A stretch of 37,565 nt of DNA, taken from assembly GCA_905250885.1 (NCBI GenBank), contig CAJNOQ010001004.1:1-37565 (forward strand), in the 5' to 3' direction. The position numbers and the translations under genes are program-made. This document shows, piece after piece, positions 31,533 to 37,565 of this stretch. Below the pieces are notes generated by a model that had not been told where the DNA came from, ran no database searches, and was given only the letters and a program-made list of their open reading frames with translations. This DNA comes from Didymodactylos carnosus. Lineage: Eukaryota; Rotifera; Eurotatoria; Philodinida; Philodinidae. How positions within the stretch are numbered: the stretch's first letter is position 1; every line of letters begins with the position of its first letter.

Positions 31533-31704
31533 TTACAAAAAGAAATGAACGTTAGTTTAATGAAATTAGATAAAATATTAAATTATATGAAGATTTTTAA
31601 TGAAAAGATGTAGTTAAGAAGAATCATCATATTTAAGTCATTATTTAGCTTATGATGGAGAATTTGATGTATCAAATATTTTGAAGAAATATAAAGATAA
31701 ATAA
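31533..31704 (+). pseudogene. Decayed copy of the ankyrin-like domain of the U-box gene
   Basis: The frame LQKEMN..LMKLDKILNYMK aligns with LQKIER.LKKLDELLNYARE of the gene at 28674. A deletion follows, then NEK..RRII with an in-frame TAG. After a frameshift comes YLSHYLAYDGEFDVSNILKK (intact gene: YLAHHLAYVGQLQIF), ending in a stop at 31702-31704. A deletion, a stop and a frameshift together mark a pseudogene. No U-box remnant was found. Confidence 0.65.
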
Positions 31705-32144
31705 TAAAATATTCAATCAAATTATACGTGAAAATACATATATATCGATCGATGTTTATTGAATCAACTATTAGCGTAAATTATTATTACTCAAATATGA
31801 TTCAGCGAAAAGTATTTTTATTTGAAAATGACGATGAGAATATGAAGTATTCAAAATGTACACGAGTTACAACAATAACGTAATAGATATCAAACATGTA
31901 TATTAATAAGCGAATGCTAGATCATTTAAATCAACAGTTGTAAACAACATCCTACTATATATTACTAGAAATCGGTCTGAAATAGTGTCTATATATATAG
32001 GTAAAATTGACAATTCAGAATATCAATAAGTTTACTCAAACGAAAGAATCGATTGTATTCATTAGGAAATACACGTATTAATCAAAATTTGAAAAAAAAA
32101 TTTGAAAATTTAGGTAAGCACTTTATTTCAATATGTAGGGCGTC
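31705..32144. other. AT-rich, nothing assigned
   Basis: No ORF, domain or strong inverted repeat is recognisable. Confidence 0.4.
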
Positions 32145-32974
32145 GCTATCGGATAAAAAATTGGCCTAACTTATTCATTTCTTGATCTAACTGCAAATTG
32201 TTTTTTGTGTTTATTAGCTAAACGTTCCAAGTTCTATTCCATTCCATTTACTCGAAATTTTTCTTAATAATTGAAAAAATGTTGTTTAAGTTTATTACAG
32301 TAAAATTTCGGTGTTTTCGAACTCGTATTTAATAAATTATATACGTTGTGAGTGGAACATAAATAATTTCTAATGTTAAAATAATGAAGTAGATGATGAC
32401 AAAATAATTATTTGCTATTATTTAAAAATGATTGAATAGTGTAGATTTCTTCAGTCCTAGTTGTTCCATATCAAACATCTGAAAAAGTACAAAAATGTAA
32501 TAAAATCTGTTTTCAGATAAAGTTAATCGATAAAAGGAAAAGTCACTGGTGTAGTTTCATACAAACAAAAGAGCCTTACAAAATGAAATAATTTAAAAGT
32601 CTGTAAAATGTTGTATCAGACTATAGTAGAAGCCAATGTCTTTTGACCAAATTTTAAGTTGAACAAAACATTTGAATATGTAGAATTGTAGAGCATTCCA
32701 AGTTCTACAAAATGAAACGTTTGACCACTCTCACAAAGATTTCATTCAGTAGCAACTAACTGAACAGTCTTTACATACTATTATAGGTACCTTTACAGAA
32801 AACATAGGCTACAAACTTTATTATTTTTTCCGCACTAACTTTTTTTTTTATACAAAAGTTTATATATATATGGAATAGAACTTCTTGGAACCTTTCTCTA
32901 ATAAACATAAAAATCAATTTAAAGTTAGGTCAAAGAATGAGTGAGTTATGCAGATATTTTTTCATCCGATAGTA
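32145..32974. mobile_element. Non-autonomous DNA transposon with ~100-bp terminal inverted repeats
   Basis: The left end (CTATCGGATAAAAAATTGGC .. CTAACT .. TTTATTAG .. GTTCTATTCCA, 32145-32250) is matched in reverse complement by the right end (32871-32974: CTATCGGATGAAAAAATATC .. CTAACT .. TTTATTAG .. GTTCTATTCCA). The roughly 620-bp interior has no transposase. The target duplication is not clear, so the superfamily is unassigned. Confidence 0.65.
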
Positions 32975-32997
32975 ACTTTTGGTACCCGTTGTATTAA

Positions 32998-33257
32998 CAC
33001 TAGAACGACCGGAAATTTTCATGACCTAGAACGCCCAAAGCGGTCATTTTGACCGTTACTGTGTTTTTTAAAAATTTTATACTTAAAAATGGTTCTGAAT
33101 GCAACAATGAATTAAAAATTCTGCAAAAAATAATTTTTGTGGGACAAATTAAAAGTTATGACATAATTTATTTTTAAATAAATTGTATGCAGTTTGTTTT
33201 ATTAAGAATAAAAATCACAAAACGGTCAAAATGACCACTGCTAGGGGCGTTCTAGTG
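32998..33257. mobile_element. piggyBac-like MITE, TTAA-flanked
   Basis: Terminal inverted repeat CACTAGAACG with its complement at the right end, bounded by TTAA at 32994-32997 and 33258-33261. Sub-terminal GGTCATTTTGACCG and CGGTCAAAATGACC blocks are also inverted. 260 bp, no coding capacity. Its repeat ends differ from those of the TTAA element at 23959, so it is a separate family. Confidence 0.85.
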
Positions 33258-33261
33258 TTAA

Positions 33262-34011
33262 TCATTCAGTTCATCGTAGTGTCAACATTTGAAGTTTCTA
33301 ATTTCTTATTAAAGCTACTGGTGGCTTTGGAATCATAAAGGTAAAATGTTACACTAGAAGGAGATCAGAAGTGTCAATCAAAATTGGAGATGAATTAGAT
33401 CACCTGTATGGATGTTTTCAAAAATTACTCAGTCGTTCTTTATACATAGAAACGTCGATTTATCGAAGTTTGATTGAACTCTGCATTGAAAAAATAAAAT
33501 TTTAAAAGATAAAAACTTTAAAATAAAATTTTATTCTGAATTATATGCTGAACGCAATATGTAATTAACGAAGAAGTACTGTTACTAAATTATTTTTCAT
33601 CTTTATTTATTTGTAAATGTTTTCTTTCTGTACGTTTTCGGTTTTTTTCCAGTAATGATAAAAAAGGTAGTTTATTTCCGTTATGATAATTTTTTATTCC
33701 GTCTGTTCATTGTAAAAAGATTTTTATAAATCGTTTTAGTATATTTTTGTTTTATAATTTACTTTTGTTTTTGTTAGAATAATAAAATAATTTAAATAAC
33801 AATCTTTTATGCATTTGTTCTGTAAAATAAACAAAAATCTTTTAAATTAGTTTATTGGGTAACTTGGTAGTATCTAATTATGATTACATCTCTTTTCTTC
33901 AGAATCTTTAACAATGCATGAATATTAGAAATACAACTAAATATTAAAACGTTTTTTAATGTATATTTTTGTTGCTATTCATCTTTTTAAGATTATTTTA
34001 TTTTTGTGTAA
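33262..34011. other. Intergenic, no gene seen
   Basis: AT-rich with no coding support. It is the presumed 5' flank of the truncated ankyrin copy. Confidence 0.4.
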
Positions 34012-34464
34012 ATGGCCACAAATCAAAACTTTGATGAAATATATAATTATGCAAAAAAGAATGAAAATTCTGATTTAATCTATAAATCATTATTACTTCA
34101 ATCCGATGTTTTAAATTTCATACCAAAAAACGAGACATTCTCAATTTTACATCATATAGTCAATAATGCTAATGTTGATTTATTCAATAAAGTAATTGCT
34201 ATACCAAATTTACGATTTATTTTATTAACAAAAACCTTGACAAAACCAGCAAAAGATATTCTCGATATATCAAGAGAAAATTCGACCAAAAGTAAACAAC
34301 ATGACATGATGTATAAAACAATTAAAAGATTAACTGAATTGGATAAATTTGTTGATTATGCAAAATGTAATCAAACAGAACAATGTAAACAGATGTTAAA
34401 TCTAGGTGACAGTAATTTAGTAAATATGAAACCACCCTACAGTAATTCCACCATTTTTTGCTAA
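34012..34464 (+). pseudogene. Truncated paralogue of the ankyrin/U-box protein
   Basis: 150 codons begin MATNQNFDEIYNYAKKNEN and align throughout with the gene at 28674: ILHHIVNNANVDLFNKV (ILHQIVYSGDVMHLNEV), LTELDKFVDYAKCN (LKKLDELLNYAREC), QCKQML (LCKQLI), NLVNMKPPY (NIVNEKPPY). Similarity stops exactly at KPPY (34440); the last seven codons are antisense homeobox sequence, ending in TAA. The second ankyrin unit, linker and U-box are missing. It is open for its full length without a stop, so it may be a recently truncated gene, still translated, or a fragment captured by rearrangement. The start is set by the ATG matching the paralogue's start. Confidence 0.7.
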
Positions 34465-35317
34465 TTCAAAACGTTCATTAACATGTGGATAAGGATTATC
34501 AACATTTTTTTCAAACCATTCATTCATTATTGTAATGGCTTCTTCTGGAAGATGTTTACTTGGTTTCATTCGACGATTTCGTGGTTGATGTTCACTGTTT
34601 ATGAAGTTTGAGGATGGTATAGTTGATACTACATTCATGTATGGATGCGATTCCTTTCATGAAAAAAAAAAAAGAAGTAGAACAATGCGTTTAAAAAATC
34701 ATCTGAATTTTTTCTCATACTATTAACTTCAATGATACAGTAAAATTTGAACTTGATAGATATGTTATCACTTATCCAAGTATTCTGAACAGAATCTGAT
34801 AGACCTGACTGTTTTCTTTTTTGTCGTTATCCTAGTGAATGTACTTGAGGCCAAGTACTTGGATACTTGCAGAAAATTGCAAGTACTATGGACATTACTT
34901 GCGCAAGTACTTAACCTTAGAAATATCCATAGTTTGCGCGACACTTCCACAATCGAAATAAAGAAATTCCGCTACATTTTGACTGGGTCAAAAATACGTG
35001 ACAAGTACTTGAATTTTTTGTGTGGCTTGGGACAAAATTGCAAGTACTACGGACATTACTTAGGCAAGTACTTGCGTCAAGTACATTCACTAGGGTAGTC
35101 AATGATTCTCAAAAGTTTCATCTCAATTTTCTTCTACTATAGATGCACACAAGTGAGATCTTCCTAGAAATTCCTTTATATTAACTCTATTTTAATGAAA
35201 TGGAAACAATTGGAGATGTATGATCAAAATATGATTGAAAAGATTTCTTTCTAACTTACCATGATTAAAAGTGATAGTTTCTGAATACGTTCACTTTCTG
35301 AATGAATACTTTGATGA
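34441..35317 (-). CDS. TALE-class homeobox gene, two exons visible (partial)
   Basis: On the minus strand an exon covers 35317-35260 (SHQSIHSESERIQKLSLLIM; upstream limit uncertain), ending at a perfect donor ATG|GTAAGT. It joins in phase to an exon at 34653-34441, entered after a long T-tract ending TTTCATGAAAG. The second exon encodes SHPYMNVVSTIPSS.., then RNRRMKPSKHLPEEAITIMN, EWFEKNVD and NPYPHVNERFELAKNGGIT. The NPYP motif in the three-residue loop and the ELAK.GGIT segment identify a TALE homeodomain (helices 1-2), nearest in feel to PBC-type. Helix 3 (the WF.N.R part) is missing: the sequence stops at ACT|GTAGGG, a possible donor, exactly where the ankyrin copy begins. No downstream exon was found in the window. 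Homeodomain transcription factors bind DNA through helix 3, so as seen the gene is incomplete or broken. Confidence 0.7.
34831..35094. mobile_element. MITE with CAAGTACTTG palindromes, in the homeobox intron
   Basis: The ends CCTAGTGAATGTACTTGA and TCAAGTACATTCACTAGG form a perfect inverted repeat of 18 bp. Inside, CAAGTACTTG-like palindromes and a GCAAGTACTA-GGACATTACTT block repeat on both arms. No clear flanking duplication. The element lies between the two homeobox exons; an open frame running through it is repeat-derived. Confidence 0.7.
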
Positions 35318-36298
35318 CTAGTTCTCAATCTTTAATGACCTATAACCTTTTTTTTTTCGTTTCTCTAATAATAAAATATAATTTTATTTTTTAAACCAGC
35401 TGTTTAGTCTAAATTACAGAATATAGCCAATGTTGTTAATTAAACATGTTGCTAATTATTATTATTATTCTCATCTCGTATATTTTTATATTTTTGTTAA
35501 AAATCTATTAATAAATAATTTTTATATGCAGAATGAGAAAATTGATATACGTGTAATAGACGCGTGTGGAACTGATTGAATATTTTCTCGCTAACATATT
35601 TAGATACTATCCACAGGTTATTGAGTGTTCTACCTGTAGGAATTCATCGACAAATTGATGATTCTAATTTGTTACTAATGAACTGTATGTTACACTACCA
35701 ATTCATATGGTACGTAAAAGAACAAAATTTTTAAACGAACATATTTTTCATACTTACTGATATCAGTGTGTTTTCTCAGGCAGACAAATTATCGTACTAT
35801 GTCACATATTGAATTCACTCATTTTCTCTACAGAAAAAAAATTATTGAGTCATTTTAGAATCTTTTAAAGTAGATTTAATATTAAAAACGTTTTTTTACT
35901 TATGTAAAACTGAAATTGGACAAAATTAGTCAATATTTATCTTATTTTCGTCTGATCAAATGAATATACAAACCTCATTGTATCTCATTTTGTAAAGAAA
36001 TACTGATTGGACAAGTCTAAACATTTATAACATATTTAGAACAAGTAGCTCTGGTGTTAGAATTTTTTCCATAATCTTCAAAAAAGAATTGGTGCTTAGA
36101 ATAAATAAATTAGAATAAGTTAGAATCAAATTAGTCCTAATTAGGAAAAGAAAAATTCGTTACCGATAATCGGTGTAGGATGAAAAACAAAAAAATACAT
36201 TAAAAATCAAACCTAAAATAAAAGCTAAATTTGATTCTTTCTCGTACGATCGTCATAGGAAACAGAATCAACAGTGTTATTTTGGGTTATCTTCGGGA
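35318..36298. other. AT-rich; only a weak exon-like segment at 35640-35709 (+)
   Basis: At 35640-35709 an acceptor (TTCTACCTGTAG) and donor (ATATG|GTACGT) frame about 22 open codons (IHRQIDDSNLLLMNCMLHYQ) on the + strand. At 35533 onward another acceptor-like AG precedes NEKIDIRVIDACGTD and a stop. Neither can be linked to a gene. Upstream homeobox exons should lie in or beyond this stretch but were not found. Confidence 0.25.
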
Positions 36299-36511
36299 TC
36301 ACACGAATCCGGCTCCACAAGTAGTCGATGTTTTATTTTCGAGTTTGTTCTCGCCCCTTTTGTGATCTCGTCGATCCTTTTTACTGTTGTTCCAGTGAAA
36401 CACTAGAACTTGATTCCATTGTACGACACCATTGTTAAGTACACAATTTGACATGACTAACAATACACCGAGGAGAAAAAGTTTCGCCACACAAAGAGTT
36501 CGAGCAGTCAT
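36299..36511 (-). CDS. Small putative secreted protein, 70 aa
   Basis: The minus-strand ORF starts MTARTLCVAKLFLLGVLLVM, a good signal peptide with cleavage expected around SNC/VLN. The mature part has VVQWNQVLVFHWNNS, then three dibasic sites in close order (SKKDRRDHKRGEN) and a Thr/Ser/Gly tail with one cysteine. The composition is less AT-rich than the flanks, which supports coding. No family is recognised. Dibasic sites after a signal peptide are seen in neuropeptide precursors, but there is no repeated peptide and no clear amidation signal, so that is only a possibility. It appears intronless; a 3' exon cannot be excluded. Confidence 0.5.
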   Translation of the reverse strand: MTARTLCVAKLFLLGVLLVMSNCVLNNGVVQWNQVLVFHWNNSKKDRRDHKRGENKLENKTSTTCGAGFV

Positions 36512-36615
36512 ATTTTTCTCTTAAACTGTTAAATGAGCAGAACTTAATTGGTTTCTTGTCGTTATAGTTCTGTTTCGCTACTATAAGTGGACCAACAGAT
36601 TCCGGTGACGTTATA

Positions 36616-36655
36616 TGTTGCTCAGTCGTGCGTTAAAATTATCCATAATTATTAT
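36616..36655. repeat. 40-bp perfect direct repeat, copy 1
   Basis: Starts TGTTGCTCAGTCGTGCG and runs through ATCCATAATTATTAT; identical to 37526-37565. This copy lies about 105 bp upstream of the start codon of the minus-strand secreted-protein ORF. Confidence 0.9.
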
Positions 36656-37368
36656 CATATCTCACCCCAGCGCTTTCTCTACAGTCTTTTTTATGGCTTT
36701 ATAGTTCGATTTCTAAGACTTCTTCTTTGACATCCGAATGTATTTCAATCATCGTTTGGTATTTTTCTTTTAAAGTATTTAACCGAATTTTATCATATGT
36801 TTTTAGTACAACTAGTTCCTGCAATAGACAAAAGGAAACAATCGTAACGTGTCGCCAGAAAGAATATAAACCTTACTATATTGATTTTTATCTAATTTCG
36901 TAATTTTTTCTTGTAAATTCTTCAACAAATTCTAACTGAAACTCAAATCTATAACCAAAATGCAATCAACCAATCAAATAAGCGCATATTTCTAAAAGAT
37001 GGTATCAGATGCAGAATCTGTCCATAGCGTGTAATATAGAAATTATGAGTTACGAAGAAAGTATTGATAGTATAGAATCCTGGGGAAAAAGATCCATTCT
37101 ATGAACTAAGAGGTTGAGCTTTTTTTTAGTAGAATTGAGTTGGGTCCAGATATTTTCAACTACGATATATTTTTACTTTTGTTATTACAGCACATCGGAA
37201 GTTTTCGTTCTACAGACAGCGCCAAGACAGCAAGTGTCTTCTCAAAGTGGTTTTCTTTTTCGCTCTTATCAATGTAGCATGACAAAAGTACACTTTCAAA
37301 ATTAACATTGTTAATATGTAATTTTTAAATTGTTTAAATGACTTTTTTATACATACTGTTGTAAACAG
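36656..37368. other. No confident gene; possible exon after the acceptor near 37190
   Basis: A pyrimidine-rich tract ending in ATTACAG at about 37190 precedes CACATCGGAAG.., which is open in more than one frame, for example SEVFVLQTAPRQQVSSQSGF. It might be an exon upstream of the terminal exon at 37369, but I could not find a donor that keeps the phase. Confidence 0.25.
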
Positions 37369-37508
37369 AAGCGAAAGATACAACTGGTAATAAAACAGAA
37401 GAAAAAAAACCGGAGACAAAAGAATTTCTTCTCAGAGTTGAAACGGAACTGCAGTCCGAAGAGTCGAATGAAACCTTTCCTCTTTCTACCCTGGCTACTC
37501 ATATATAA
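37369..37508 (+). CDS. Probable terminal exon, unknown gene
   Basis: After TGTTGTAAACAG an open frame encodes AKDTTGNKTEEKKPETKEFL then RVETELQSEESNETFPL and ends in TAA at 37506-37508. The composition is hydrophilic and protein-like, and codon use is richer in G/C than the surroundings. The incoming phase is 1 (two bases AA complete a codon). The preceding exon is not identified. It ends 17 bp before the second copy of the 40-bp repeat. Confidence 0.4.
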
Positions 37509-37525
37509 TCTTCCAAAGGGTCTAG

Positions 37526-37565
37526 TGTTGCTCAGTCGTGCGTTAAAATTATCCATAATTATTAT
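37526..37565. repeat. 40-bp perfect direct repeat, copy 2 (reaches window end)
   Basis: Identical over all 40 bases to 36616-36655 and truncated by the window edge, so the true repeat may be longer. Confidence 0.9.

Noticed and set aside
34835..35102. 87-codon and 61-codon ORFs on opposite strands
   Set aside because: Both lie across the CAAGTACTTG MITE and arise from its palindromic repeats.
37046..37105. Tiny ORF MSYEESIDSIESWGKRSIL with a GKR amidation-like site
   Set aside because: Only 19 codons, no signal peptide and no splice links; too little to propose a peptide precursor.

Overview
This is a eukaryotic, strongly AT-rich window with intron-containing genes. Splice sites are GT..AG, many introns are only about 58-65 bp, and phases match across exons. 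The kinase is of an animal type, introns and intergenic DNA carry small decayed DNA transposons, and coding exons use A/T-ending codons. I infer a small-genome invertebrate; a bdelloid rotifer (for example Rotaria) is my best guess. That is an inference from style, not from a diagnostic marker.

Layout. 1-4.7 kb: mostly non-coding, with three weak exon-like stretches. 4.7-13.8 kb: a complete 12-exon gene on the + strand for a MAP-kinase-interacting kinase (MNK; DFD motif and four-cysteine insert), 845 aa by my splicing. Its large introns hold a MULE relic (8.1-8.8 kb) and a hAT-like foldback element (11.5-12.1 kb). 13.8-20.2 kb: T-rich flank, then transposon debris including a LINE reverse-transcriptase scrap, an RNA-like hairpin and a thrice-repeated 15-mer. 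20.25-22.19 kb: a complete 3-exon gene for a LisH-domain protein that may be NPAT-like. 22.2-25.8 kb: a cluster of foldback, hAT-like and piggyBac-like non-autonomous elements. 27.1-27.4 kb: a possible small secreted-protein locus. 28.67-30.47 kb: a complete 3-exon gene for an ankyrin-like plus U-box protein (498 aa), followed by a decayed copy at 31.5 kb and a truncated copy at 34.0 kb. The truncated copy ends base-to-base against the splice donor of an antisense TALE homeobox exon (34.44-34.65 kb, - strand). Near the right edge are a small secreted-protein ORF (- strand), a 40-bp perfect direct repeat 910 bp apart, and a probable terminal coding exon.

The genes do not form an obvious pathway. 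MNK acts in translation control (eIF4E phosphorylation), a LisH/NPAT-like protein would act in transcription, and the U-box protein is a predicted ubiquitin ligase. The most unusual local structure is the decaying array of ankyrin/U-box copies and its abrupt junction with the antisense homeobox gene.
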